A stretch of 64,000 nt of DNA from a bacterium (GTDB lineage Bacteria; Bacillota; Clostridia; Lachnospirales; Lachnospiraceae): contig JAMPGX010000006.1 in the NCBI GenBank assembly GCA_023663725.1, positions 1 to 64,000 on the forward strand. The letters are read 5' to 3'. The number at the start of each line of letters is the position of its first letter. Position 1 is the stretch's first letter. The position numbers and the translations under genes were made by a program. Under the pieces are notes generated by a model. It was given only the letters and a program-made list of their open reading frames with translations. It was not told the DNA's origin and did not search any database. Positions 9,296 through 17,969 of this stretch are shown here, one piece after another.

Positions 9296-9336
9296 AATAG
9301 GTAAAAAAACATCACCCTCTGTATTATCTGAAAAAA
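9293..9336 (-). pseudogene. Scrap of the zinc-ribbon gene (copy B)
   Basis: Bases 9303-9336 are identical to 4280-4313, near the 3' end of the zinc-ribbon gene, with weaker similarity from 9293. They run directly into sequence equal to 5401 onward. Copy B therefore once had the zinc-ribbon gene and lost about 1.1 kb of it. Confidence 0.8.
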
Positions 9337-9360
9337 TGCTTCTAAATATTTTTCTCTGAA

Positions 9361-9397
9361 TACAATCAGGGAGGGGCTGTCCCCCTCCCTGATTGTA
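9361..9397 (-). terminator. Strong hairpin after lipoprotein copy B
   Basis: A 15-bp perfect stem (9361-9375 with 9383-9397) and a 7-base loop. It differs from the copy A hairpin by a paired substitution that keeps the stem. Confidence 0.7.
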
Positions 9398-9431
9398 CTC
9401 ACCTGTTCTCCGCAACATCAAATTCCATCAC

Positions 9432-11861
9432 CTAACTGTTCTCTTGAAGATACAGCTTTATCCGATTCTGAATAATTCCCGCCACAGTAGCCGCATCCTT
9501 ATCCCCTGAAAAGAAGCTGTCCGCTTCCTCCAGTACAATCTGCGCGATACTGTCGTCACTGTGAAAACGAGGGACGCTGTTTTCCGCCAGATACAGGAAG
9601 TCGTCCACACAGGAGCTACCATCCGGTTTCTGCTTCAAGGCAGTATAGAATCCTTCTCCAATAGACAGATAGATATACTCGGGGTAATGGGAGTCATTTA
9701 CATCTATTTTAACATATCGATTGTATACCTCTCGGTGCAGCGGAAGATCCTGCTTCCTCTGGCGCCTCAGACTGTACAGATATTCCACATATCCCTTTAT
9801 CGTATCCATACAATCGGCATCTTTCCTCACCACCAGAAAATAGTCACACTCCCAGAAGTTGCCGCTGCCACTTTCTGTGGGAAATCCCACGCACTGGTAA
9901 TTCGCTCCCAGACTGCCCAACCTATTGCAAAAACTGTTTAAATCGCGAAAATCATCCACATAGGCCAAGGCCTTGCCTTCCTGTGTCATAGCAACCGCAT
10001 CCGACCCTACCGACAGCTTGCCATACTGCTTACACAGCTCCATTAGCTGGATAAACTCCTCGCTGTCAAAGCTGCAGGTATGATTCTCCAGATCCAGAAA
10101 GGGGGTATATGCCATATTCCACAGCGCCAGACGTTGGAAGATTCCTCTGGCGGAAAAGGGGGACGCGCCTGTAGCCACAATCGCCTCCAGATCCGGGCAG
10201 ATATCCTCCTCCAGCAAGTCAAGCATATCCCCCAGGCTCCAGCTATCCTCATCCCATACATTCCGATCCACCAGCATGGTCTGTAGCTCCGCTTTCAAAG
10301 CAAAGCCAATCTGACGTCCATCGATCCTGCCACACTCCAGCACTCCCGAAAAAATCTGCTCTGCCGTCTCCGGTGACAGCACATCTGTCAGATCCGCCAG
10401 CAGTCCTTTTTCATACAGAGTCTCCATATCCTCTCGGGAGACATACATGGCCTCCGGCCCTTTCCCCGCCACCAGATCCGCCATCAGCCGGTCCCGGTAC
10501 GCCTCAGGGTCCGTGCCATACTCCGCATACTCCACGGTAATCCCATTTCCCCCGTGTTTTCTGGTATAATCGGCAGCACATGCCTGCAGCTCTCTGCAGT
10601 CTGAGGTCAGACTGGCCACTCTTATATTGTTCTCCGTTGAGGGTTCTTCCGCACTTAATACATAGATGTCCTGATGTCCGTCATCATCAGCCTCCAATAT
10701 GAGAAGCTCGCCCTCGGAATTCATTGCCAGCCATAAGCAACCCGTGTTTGTAGCTATATCCGCCGTTGTACAATTCATCAGCCTCAGGATTTCTCCCGTG
10801 TAGAGATCCCACTGGTACAGGCTACCGTCAGACAGATAATAACACATCCCGTCATCGGTCATACAGAAGCGCATCAGCAGCCAATCACAAACCGGCATCA
10901 GCAATAGCTGTTTCATCGCATTTTGCTGTTGATCATACATAAACAGCAATGTCTCTGAGCGGCCGGGATGTGGCAGACCAAACACCGGACTCCCATCCGG
11001 ACTCTTCATCAGATACTTGAGACCAATAGCTCCCCATTCCGCCTCTCCCTGCGTTCCCTTCGGATAGGGTTCTATGACACACAGCTCCCGGCCCTCACAG
11101 TCCAACACCGCCATCTTCCTCGGCTTATCTCCGTGCTGTGAAGAATAAATATAATAGTTTCCCTGCAGGTCCATCTTTAGCTTCTGCTCCTGACACCATC
11201 CTATATCCTGCAGATAATCGCTCCCCACTACCCCCGAATATAGATCCACGGTCTTTATGATATTGCCTTCCGCATCCGTGTGCACGGCAGTCATACCGCA
11301 CACCTTATCGTCCTCCTCTTTCCATCCCGGGCTGAAATCATGCCCCTCCTCATAGGTCACCCGCAAAAAGACATATTCCTCCTCATCCAATATATCAAAA
11401 TCAGAAATTCCAGCTTCACTCTCGCCCCCGAGGAGACCGTCGATATCCAGCTCTGTGTGGGTTATTTCCCCTATATCGCCATCATACCGGTTCATATAAT
11501 AGCGAGTTTCGTCATCCTCCAATATAAAATATTCCATACGGCAGATAATAGACTTGTAGCTTAAAGTAATACCGCGTCTTTTCTCATAGGCAAAATCCGG
11601 ATCATACTGCAAGCCCTCGACATATTCTCCCACATAAAGCGTCTTGCCTTCTCCTGTGGCAGCACCTCTTTTCCATCCTGACTCTCTCCAGTCAAAATCA
11701 GAGCGGTCTATGGCTACTTCTTCCCCCTCGATGCCTAATCCCCCCTCAGATTCTGAGATCGAGTTGACAGCGCTCTCCGTAATCTCTCCGCTCTCCCCAC
11801 AGCCGGAAAGACTAAACAACATGCAAAATATCATCAGTGCTATTCCCCATCTACTTCTCAT
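9432..11861 (-). CDS. Solute-binding-like lipoprotein, duplicated copy B
   Basis: 809 residues with the same layout as copy A: signal peptide with lipobox LSGC, propeller-like N-terminal half, and solute-binding-like C-terminal half. Compared with copy A it has small indels (for example loss of one Asn near YYLSDGSLYQW, an extra EYGTD segment, and a VNDSH insertion near the C terminus), while ~10900-11600 is almost base-for-base equal to copy A. The frame opens at 11873, but that ATG overlaps GGAGG, so the ATG at 11861 is preferred; it also matches the copy A start. It follows the intact small secreted-protein gene by about 170 bases and probably shares its transcript. Confidence 0.85.
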   Translation of the reverse strand: MRSRWGIALMIFCMLFSLSGCGESGEITESAVNSISESEGGLGIEGEEVAIDRSDFDWRESGWKRGAATGEGKTLYVGEYVEGLQYDPDFAYEKRRGITLSYKSIICRMEYFILEDDETRYYMNRYDGDIGEITHTELDIDGLLGGESEAGISDFDILDEEEYVFLRVTYEEGHDFSPGWKEEDDKVCGMTAVHTDAEGNIIKTVDLYSGVVGSDYLQDIGWCQEQKLKMDLQGNYYIYSSQHGDKPRKMAVLDCEGRELCVIEPYPKGTQGEAEWGAIGLKYLMKSPDGSPVFGLPHPGRSETLLFMYDQQQNAMKQLLLMPVCDWLLMRFCMTDDGMCYYLSDGSLYQWDLYTGEILRLMNCTTADIATNTGCLWLAMNSEGELLILEADDDGHQDIYVLSAEEPSTENNIRVASLTSDCRELQACAADYTRKHGGNGITVEYAEYGTDPEAYRDRLMADLVAGKGPEAMYVSREDMETLYEKGLLADLTDVLSPETAEQIFSGVLECGRIDGRQIGFALKAELQTMLVDRNVWDEDSWSLGDMLDLLEEDICPDLEAIVATGASPFSARGIFQRLALWNMAYTPFLDLENHTCSFDSEEFIQLMELCKQYGKLSVGSDAVAMTQEGKALAYVDDFRDLNSFCNRLGSLGANYQCVGFPTESGSGNFWECDYFLVVRKDADCMDTIKGYVEYLYSLRRQRKQDLPLHREVYNRYVKIDVNDSHYPEYIYLSIGEGFYTALKQKPDGSSCVDDFLYLAENSVPRFHSDDSIAQIVLEEADSFFSGDKDAATVAGIIQNRIKLYLQENS

Positions 11862-12034
11862 ATTATCCTCCATCGCTTATTGCAACAAGCATAGAGGAAT
11901 CTATCGTTCCAGCTATAGATTCCCCTATACAAAGTTTTAGGAACTATTCAATACTAATCCATCCGTCTGATTTATAAATTGCTACTATCGAAGTAAAAAC
12001 TGACAATATCTCAAATTATAAATCATAATATTTC

Positions 12035-12301
12035 TTAATCTAGTGATGTATGTCCATGCCTCAAAAAAGTAGTTTCCGAATGCACAGTTACACCGCAATA
12101 ATGACACACATAGGCCTTGACCCCGTGTATTTCATACACCTGACAATTTTCATGTTCCTTACATTCTTTGTAATTCTTATTTACTGTGGTATAATAGGTG
12201 GTTGACGCCGGATGCCCACATGTATCTGACGCCGCCGAAACGCTGATTCCTGAAAAGAGCAATACTCCTGCCAGACCCAAAAAAGCCAGTTTTCTCTTCA
12301 T
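12035..12301 (-). CDS. Small secreted Cys/His-rich protein
   Basis: 88 residues, not recognised as a known family. A clear signal peptide (MKRKLAFLGLAGVLLFSG, likely cut after SVSAA) leaves ~64 residues with five Cys and several His: TCGH, ECKEHENC, then VCHYCGV and a C-terminal HGHTSLD. The last part resembles a single zinc-finger-like CxxC...H.H site but is outside the cell, so metal binding or disulfides are both possible. GAGGT precedes the ATG. It sits between the HTH regulator and lipoprotein copy B; only its first 13 codons survive in copy A. A secreted signal or metal-binding peptide is a reasonable hypothesis, not shown. Confidence 0.75.
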   Translation of the reverse strand: MKRKLAFLGLAGVLLFSGISVSAASDTCGHPASTTYYTTVNKNYKECKEHENCQVYEIHGVKAYVCHYCGVTVHSETTFLRHGHTSLD

Positions 12302-12357
12302 GACAATACCTCATCTTTCTTGAAACCATTGTTTATAGTTGCATAAGTAATATATTA

Positions 12358-12369
12358 AACGTGCACGTT
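12358..12369. promoter_or_regulatory. Perfect 12-bp palindrome upstream of the secreted-protein gene
   Basis: AACGTGCACGTT within a wider A/T-rich imperfect palindrome, about 60 bases before the start at 12301. It is degraded in copy A (ACACGCACGTT). Candidate operator for the neighbouring HTH regulator; inferred from position only. Confidence 0.45.
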
Positions 12370-12374
12370 AATAT

Positions 12375-12393
12375 CTTTGCCATTCATGCAAAG
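12375..12393. promoter_or_regulatory. Small conserved hairpin in the copy B leader
   Basis: CTTTGC pairs with GCAAAG across a 7-base loop. The counterpart in copy A (8036-8054) shows a compensated base pair. Confidence 0.5.
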
Positions 12394-12439
12394 CACTAAT
12401 CTTATCACTTAATAGTCTATTCTATTTTGCCATAAATTG

Positions 12440-12485
12440 CAATATGTCAAATTAGTTGATAAAATGCAACTAATTTGACATATTG
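12440..12485. promoter_or_regulatory. Perfect 19-bp inverted repeat after the HTH regulator gene
   Basis: Arms 12440-12458 and 12467-12485 are fully complementary with an 8-base A/T-rich loop, 25 bases after the regulator stop. No T-tract follows on the minus strand, so it may be an mRNA 3' structure, a factor-binding site or a weak terminator. Confidence 0.6.
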
Positions 12486-12509
12486 TTTTCAAACACTATC
12501 TGATATGAT

Positions 12510-14408
12510 TTATACTGTCCTTCTCTCCTCCTGGAACAATTTAAAATCATTGTCCAACATAAAATCAGCCATCGTTTCACTTATTTGAAAGGCTCTCTTC
12601 CATTTATCTCGGAGGATTTCATATTCCTCCGGCTCATCTGTCGCCACCTCAACAATATTCCCTGCAATGTAGTAAAACATGCGTTGTATGTTGTTGATTC
12701 GTGGGAGCATCAGAAGCCTATGAATTGTTTCTTCACCCATTCTTAGCGCCTGGTCAATGCGCCGCAGCTCACATAACAACTCATTGTAGCCCTCCCATAA
12801 TATTTCAAATCCATACTGGTAAATTCCGGTTCTGGCACTGCCTTGCTCTACCGAGGAGATAACCGCCTCAAACCACTTTTTCGACTCCTCCAGACGTCCC
12901 AGCCTGCGATAAAGAATTGCCAGACTGCTGGCAATCATGATTTCCTCCCGCTGAAAGACCCACCAGCTCATATCCTTATTGACAAGATCAGGAATTGTAC
13001 AGCGCAGCGCTTCCAGCATCATATCGAGGCACTGCGCCGAGGCTCCGTCCCGCCCCCACTTTAGGAGAGCATCACAAAATAATAGCTCCTGCTTTACCCT
13101 GGGATGCCTTGGATTCATGGTGCTGCGCAGTCTCTCGATCTCCCACTGCGCCCTCTCCCAATCCCTGAGTTCTATCCGTGTGCTGATGTGTTGCCGCAGC
13201 TCCAGATCATCTGCGGAGGCTGTTTCCAACAAAGGCATATTCCATTCCACATATTTTCCGTACTGTTTGATCAGCCTGCCGTAATTCTCATAAGACGGCT
13301 TATGTATCCCCTTCTCAATTTTTTCCAACTGCCGGGGGGTGATTACCTGCCCTGTTCCGTCATAAACGGCATTTTTCCGAGATTTGCCATGAAACCTTCT
13401 GAGCATTCTGAGGGTCAGTCCTGCCTCCCTGGTATTGTCAACAGACAATCCCTGCCAGATCCTATAACCGGGATAGTCAAACAAGGCATATATCTCCTGA
13501 AACATATCTCGAAAGCGTCGTGCCTGTTCCAGATATTCTCTCTCTCCAGATTCTTCCGCCTCCAACCTGCACAGGCAATCCAGCAGCGGCAATACATAAC
13601 AGTGAAGGCGATTACGGCGCAGCAGCTCCAACGCTTCTCTGCCCAGCCCAAGCATCCTCTCACTTTCTCTCGCCTCAGACAGCTCTATTCCCAAAATAGC
13701 CGCCTGGGGCAGTATCATTGCTGCGATCCACTCTCTCCATTTGTGTTTTTGAGGATAATTCCACACGAACTGCCACAGCGCCCATGCCTCCTCCTTCCTG
13801 TCACATCCAGACAATGCAGCTCCCACCAGCAGGATTGCCTCCAGTTCCCCAGGGGATAGCCACAGACTATCCAGCTTTTCCTCCCAGCTGCCCTTGACGG
13901 TACAGGCCACCGCACGTCTGGCCATATCCAACGCGGCTTCCGCTCTGCTGCCAGCGCCTATGCCCTCGTACTCCCCCTCTTTCCTGCGCTTCCCGATATC
14001 CTCCGCCAACACCAGGAGGCTCTCCACCTTCAGCAAAAACTGTTCCTCTATGGGCTCCCTCTTCCCGTACTTTTTCCTGTATTCCGCCAGCTTTGCCACG
14101 GCCTCCCCTGGGCTGACCGACACCAGCAGACAGATATCCTCACGCAGCCGCCAGCGGTCCAGCTCCTCGCCGGACGCCAGCGACTCAAAATAATCAGGTG
14201 ATATCCCCATCCTGAGCATCAGGGTATCCCCCGCCAGCTTGCAACACTCAGCTTTTCCCTTTTCTATATTGTCCAGTGTCGTCCTGCTCAGAATACCGGA
14301 AGACAATTTTTCCAGTGAGATCCCCCTCCTCCTGCGCTCATTGCCAAGGATTACACCATACCATTTATTTGACTCCTGTATAAATCCCTGTCTATTGATG
14401 TATTTCAT
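12510..14408 (-). CDS. Large HTH regulator with alpha-helical repeat body
   Basis: 632 residues. Residues ~20-55 form an XRE-type helix-turn-helix (LEKLSSGILSRTTLDNIEKG). A second HTH-like stretch lies at ~350-385 (VITPRQLEKIEKGIHKPSYENY). The rest is helical, TPR-like (for example LGRLEESKKWFEAVIS). The layout recalls peptide-sensing RRNPP regulators, which have an N-terminal HTH and a TPR sensor, but it is about twice their usual length and carries two HTHs. The next gene downstream encodes a small secreted protein, as in many RRNPP pairs. The ATG at 14408 has a GAGAGGA site. A C-terminal fragment survives in copy A at 8171-8300. DNA-binding role likely; ligand unknown. Confidence 0.78.
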   Translation of the reverse strand: MKYINRQGFIQESNKWYGVILGNERRRRGISLEKLSSGILSRTTLDNIEKGKAECCKLAGDTLMLRMGISPDYFESLASGEELDRWRLREDICLLVSVSPGEAVAKLAEYRKKYGKREPIEEQFLLKVESLLVLAEDIGKRRKEGEYEGIGAGSRAEAALDMARRAVACTVKGSWEEKLDSLWLSPGELEAILLVGAALSGCDRKEEAWALWQFVWNYPQKHKWREWIAAMILPQAAILGIELSEARESERMLGLGREALELLRRNRLHCYVLPLLDCLCRLEAEESGEREYLEQARRFRDMFQEIYALFDYPGYRIWQGLSVDNTREAGLTLRMLRRFHGKSRKNAVYDGTGQVITPRQLEKIEKGIHKPSYENYGRLIKQYGKYVEWNMPLLETASADDLELRQHISTRIELRDWERAQWEIERLRSTMNPRHPRVKQELLFCDALLKWGRDGASAQCLDMMLEALRCTIPDLVNKDMSWWVFQREEIMIASSLAILYRRLGRLEESKKWFEAVISSVEQGSARTGIYQYGFEILWEGYNELLCELRRIDQALRMGEETIHRLLMLPRINNIQRMFYYIAGNIVEVATDEPEEYEILRDKWKRAFQISETMADFMLDNDFKLFQEERRTV

Positions 14409-14471
14409 TCCGTTTATCCTCTCTGCAGAACACTCTGCTTATACGTTTTTCTATCTCATAGCCTTTTTTAC

Positions 14472-14500
14472 ATATTAGCATAAATAATTCAGAAAGTCAA
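14472..14500 (-). promoter_or_regulatory. Promoter of the HTH regulator
   Basis: TTGACT and TAATAT are 17 bases apart on the minus strand, about 65 bases before the ATG. Confidence 0.55.
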
Positions 14501-14522
14501 AATAAATAAATATCTCTATTTC

Positions 14523-15206
14523 TTACCTCATCAACTCGTGAAGCTTCCCGATGGCCTTATCTATACCGCCCACCTCGTTGATAATCCCCATCTTAACCGC
14601 CTCCTGCCCCACCAGTATGGTTCCCACATCCTTGGTGAGCATTCCGGTCTCCATCATAAGCTCCTCCAGACGATGCTGATCAATCCGGCAATGATTGCAG
14701 ACAAAGCCCGTGATCCGATTCTGAATCTGCTTGAAGTAATCGAAGGTCTGAGGCACACCGATGACGGTTCCATTCATTCGCACTGGATGGATGACCATAG
14801 TTCCTGTCGGCACGATGAAGGAATATTGGGTGCTGACTGCGATGGGTACGCCGATGGAGTGACTGCCTCCAAGCACCAGCGATACAGTGGGTTTACTCAG
14901 AGAGGCCAGCATCTCCGCAATGGCCAGTCCTGCCTCCACATCCCCTCCCATAGTATTCAGGATCACCAGTACCCCGTCAATCTCCTGACTATCCTCGATA
15001 GCAGCCAATTGAGGCAGAATATGTTCATATTTTGTCGTCTTGGAATTACCGGATAGATTGTCATGTCCCTCTATCTCACCAATAATAGACAATAGATGAA
15101 TATTCTTATGCTCCGCATTCTGATTCAGGGTTAGCTGCCCTGTCTTCTCAATGCGCTGGTCCTGATGCTCCTCTTTCTCAATTCTTTCATTCTTATCGCT
15201 CATCAT
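14523..15206 (-). CDS. ClpP-class serine protease, TepA-like
   Basis: 227 residues of the ClpP/crotonase fold. The nucleophile region is GGSHSIGV (Ser in place of the ClpP GxS) and the His region is MVIHPVRMNG; a GVLVILNTMGGDVEAGLAIAE stretch forms the oxyanion region. Similar Firmicutes proteins are called translocation-enhancing protein TepA. No signal peptide, so likely cytoplasmic. The frame runs to 15293, but a terminator hairpin occupies 15231-15258 and GGGGGATC precedes the ATG at 15206, so the shorter form is used. It is probably transcribed on its own after that terminator. Confidence 0.82.
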   Translation of the reverse strand: MMSDKNERIEKEEHQDQRIEKTGQLTLNQNAEHKNIHLLSIIGEIEGHDNLSGNSKTTKYEHILPQLAAIEDSQEIDGVLVILNTMGGDVEAGLAIAEMLASLSKPTVSLVLGGSHSIGVPIAVSTQYSFIVPTGTMVIHPVRMNGTVIGVPQTFDYFKQIQNRITGFVCNHCRIDQHRLEELMMETGMLTKDVGTILVGQEAVKMGIINEVGGIDKAIGKLHELMR

Positions 15207-15230
15207 GATCCCCCAATCTTCAGATAACAA

Positions 15231-15258
15231 AAAAGAAGAACCTCTCGAGGTTCTTCCT
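15231..15258 (-). terminator. Intrinsic terminator of the membrane glycosyltransferase unit
   Basis: A 10-bp stem (GAAGAACCTC / GAGGTTCTTC) is followed on the minus strand by six T. It sits between the membrane protein stop and the TepA-like start. Confidence 0.85.
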
Positions 15259-15324
15259 ATAGCGTAACCAGATATGCGGTTTTCATTCCCCAAAAGCCCA
15301 AATTATATCCTACAACAGCAACAA

Positions 15325-16938
15325 TTAAAAGTCAAAATTATCCATTGGATCCACCTCAATATCATAGTGCATCTGAGACGCATCCGGAGTAAAGGGATAA
15401 TCCATTACCTTTTTCACATGCTTTTTGGGAAGAGGCAGCGGATTCTCGATAAACCTGCCTGAGGATTGCTCCTCCGGTTCAGCTGCTTTAGGCTCCTCCT
15501 TAGCGGCGGAGCTATTTGTTTCCTTCAATCCTTCCTCAAAGGAACTCTGAGGCAGAGATTCCCACATAGGCACATCCCCCTTCCTTCGCTTTCGCTTTTT
15601 GCCAGTATCCATGTCCTCTTTTTCCTCGACAGGCTTTTCCTCTGTAGATACCGCATGATGGTCCAGGTCTTCGACTACCGCTTCCGGTATATTGACCCCC
15701 TCCGTCTCTCCACCTTCCCTGAAGAACAGCTCGCTCAGCGCCACTCCAGAAAGACCGGTCATGGCAAAATACATCTGATAGCTACCGTTCATGTTCGGGG
15801 TGAAAATCCCCAATATCCGCATGATCACAATAGATACCACCATCATGATCCAGGGGGTAAAAATCTCTTCACCGCGCCTGCGCATGAATGTAAAGATACC
15901 CAACCCCATAAATATCAGCAGCAAAACAGTCTCCGAACCGCCCTCCTGGAAAAAGAAGTCATAGTCGGCGCCCTTTACACCATATGTAACGCTCCATGCC
16001 TGTAATACCCGTCCAAAACTGGAGCCACTCATAGCGCTGTCCAGATAGACCAGCAGACAAAAGGTTCCCGCCATCGCCAGCATGGACAGCATAAACTGCG
16101 CCACCCACTGCAGCATTCCTGCCCTCTCCCGCCTCAGCCCCAGCAGGCCAGCCAGCGGTATGAGCAGAGTAAATCCCACGATATCCACATATCCCGCAAA
16201 TGCCACCATACCACCGCACAACACTGCCAGAATCCATGTCAGAACCTTGACGGGACGGGTACTCAGCCACAGATATTGTGCAAGGATCAGCAGAATAAAC
16301 GCATATATACAGAAATAGAGCTGTTTAGGCGAATAAGTCATACCCTCGCGGATAGCGCTGGGCGCCAGAGTCAAAAACAACAGAGAAACCAGTGCCGCCC
16401 CTCTCCCTGACAGACGCCTTACGGCGACATACGCCAGCATTATCCCCACCAGCTGCAACACGATCTGAAGCACTATTCCGGCCATCCATTTATTGCCCAC
16501 CAGCCTGAACAGCCCGTTCAGCAGACAGAGATAATAATAGATGCTGCCCTGTACCAGCTGTAGCTGCATCTGCTCCTCCGTCACCTTGGCGACCTCGTAA
16601 TAGGCAGCCTCCTCTCCAGCGCCTCCGATCATCACCACTCGCAGTACGATTCCCACCACCAGGGAAACCGCCACCACAAGTCCCTCCAACAGAGCGGCTC
16701 TACCAACGGCCAACTTCCTGATCCACACGCGGTCTATTACCTTTCCGGCCAGAAAATAAACCACAAAAAGCAAACCGAAGGACAAGATCATAAGGCCCGC
16801 CGCAATATAGGGAGTCCCTGCATTCTGATTGCCGACCACCATCCCCAGAAAGGACAGCACAATACCGATCCCCATCAGATACAGCGCCCATATGCTATAG
16901 CTTACCATATTTTTCTTCAAGCCCATAATAACTCCCAT
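15325..16938 (-). CDS. Polytopic membrane protein, GT-C/GT39-like, with charged tail
   Basis: 537 residues with about 11-12 membrane helices up to ~residue 415, then a ~120-residue charged cytoplasmic tail rich in Glu, Lys and Pro. A short periplasmic-type loop after the third helix (EEAAYYEVAKVTEEQ) is reminiscent of GT-C transferases that use polyprenyl-phosphate sugars. It starts 16 bases after the stop of the GT2 glycosyltransferase upstream, so they should be one operon: the GT2 would make Und-P-sugar and this protein could transfer it to an exported acceptor. GT-C assignment rests on topology and context, not on a clear catalytic motif. The ATG at 16926 is an alternative start. Confidence 0.7.
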   Translation of the reverse strand: MGVIMGLKKNMVSYSIWALYLMGIGIVLSFLGMVVGNQNAGTPYIAAGLMILSFGLLFVVYFLAGKVIDRVWIRKLAVGRAALLEGLVVAVSLVVGIVLRVVMIGGAGEEAAYYEVAKVTEEQMQLQLVQGSIYYYLCLLNGLFRLVGNKWMAGIVLQIVLQLVGIMLAYVAVRRLSGRGAALVSLLFLTLAPSAIREGMTYSPKQLYFCIYAFILLILAQYLWLSTRPVKVLTWILAVLCGGMVAFAGYVDIVGFTLLIPLAGLLGLRRERAGMLQWVAQFMLSMLAMAGTFCLLVYLDSAMSGSSFGRVLQAWSVTYGVKGADYDFFFQEGGSETVLLLIFMGLGIFTFMRRRGEEIFTPWIMMVVSIVIMRILGIFTPNMNGSYQMYFAMTGLSGVALSELFFREGGETEGVNIPEAVVEDLDHHAVSTEEKPVEEKEDMDTGKKRKRRKGDVPMWESLPQSSFEEGLKETNSSAAKEEPKAAEPEEQSSGRFIENPLPLPKKHVKKVMDYPFTPDASQMHYDIEVDPMDNFDF

Positions 16939-16954
16939 TCACCTTCTGATGCGG

Positions 16955-17917
16955 TCAGTTTTTCTCCTGTCCACTCTCCAGTATCTTCTCGATATTGTAT
17001 CTGGGGCGCTGTTTGACTTCCATATAAATCTTACCGATATACTGCCCCACCATCCCGATGGCCAACAGCTGCAATCCGCCCAGGAACCAGATCGACAGGA
17101 TCAGAGAAGTCCATCCCGGCACCACACTGCCGATAAAATAGGATACCAGCGCATATATAGCGGCCAGTATGGAACAGACAATGATGAAAATGCCCAGTCC
17201 CATGATCATGCTGATCGGCTTCACACTAAAAGAAGAAATACCGTTAAACGCCAATGCCAGCATTTTCTTCAGCGGGTACTTGGACTCTCCTGCCACCCGC
17301 TCCTTTCTGTCGTAGTAGACGCTGTCGGTCTGGTAGCCAATCAACGGCATCATGCCTCTCAAGAACAAATTGGTCTCCCTGTACTGCGAGAACTGCTCCA
17401 CTGCCCGCTTGGACATCAGACGGAAATCAGCATGATTATAGATAGTCTTAACTCCCATCAGCGCCATCAGCTTATAGAAAGCTTGGGCTGTGGTGCGCTT
17501 AAAGAAGGTGTCTGACTTGCGCTCTCTGCGAACGCCATACACGATGTCATTGCCCGCGTGAAACTTGTCAATCATTTCCTCGATCACCGCCACATCATCC
17601 TGCAGATCCGCGTCAATAGATACAGTCACATCACTGCGCTCCATTGCGGTCAGAAGTCCTGCTGTCAAGGCAAACTGATGCCCCACATTGCCCGCAAGCT
17701 TCACCCCGCATATCTGATTTGGATACTGGCGCTGCTCCTCCTCAATCAGCTCCCAGGTTCTGTCCTTACTGCCATCGTTGACGAAAAGAATAAAGCTGCC
17801 TTTGTCAATCTTATTTTTGGCCACCAGATCCTCTAATACCTCCCGAAGAGCCTTAGAAGCAATCTTCAGCACTTCCTCCTCATTATAGCAGGGGACAACA
17901 ATTGCCAATCTATCCAT
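16955..17917 (-). CDS. GT2 glycosyltransferase, GtrB/DPM1-like
   Basis: 320 residues. The N-terminal GT-A fold has AIVVPCYNEEEV and the metal/nucleotide motif SIDADLQDD, which fits transfer of a sugar from a nucleotide donor to undecaprenyl phosphate on the cytoplasmic face. Two C-terminal membrane helices (GIFIIVCSILAAIYALVSYF and SIWFLGGLQLLAIGMVGQYI) are typical of GtrB-like proteins. The frame opens at 17953; GAGGAGG is best placed for the ATG at 17917. It leads an operon with the polytopic membrane protein downstream. Likely role: wall polymer, teichoic acid or surface protein glycosylation; acceptor unknown. Confidence 0.87.
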   Translation of the reverse strand: MDRLAIVVPCYNEEEVLKIASKALREVLEDLVAKNKIDKGSFILFVNDGSKDRTWELIEEEQRQYPNQICGVKLAGNVGHQFALTAGLLTAMERSDVTVSIDADLQDDVAVIEEMIDKFHAGNDIVYGVRRERKSDTFFKRTTAQAFYKLMALMGVKTIYNHADFRLMSKRAVEQFSQYRETNLFLRGMMPLIGYQTDSVYYDRKERVAGESKYPLKKMLALAFNGISSFSVKPISMIMGLGIFIIVCSILAAIYALVSYFIGSVVPGWTSLILSIWFLGGLQLLAIGMVGQYIGKIYMEVKQRPRYNIEKILESGQEKN

Positions 17918-17969
17918 CTTCATTCCTCCTCGCCGTATGCTGCCAGTCTGCACGGACGAATCCTGCTAA

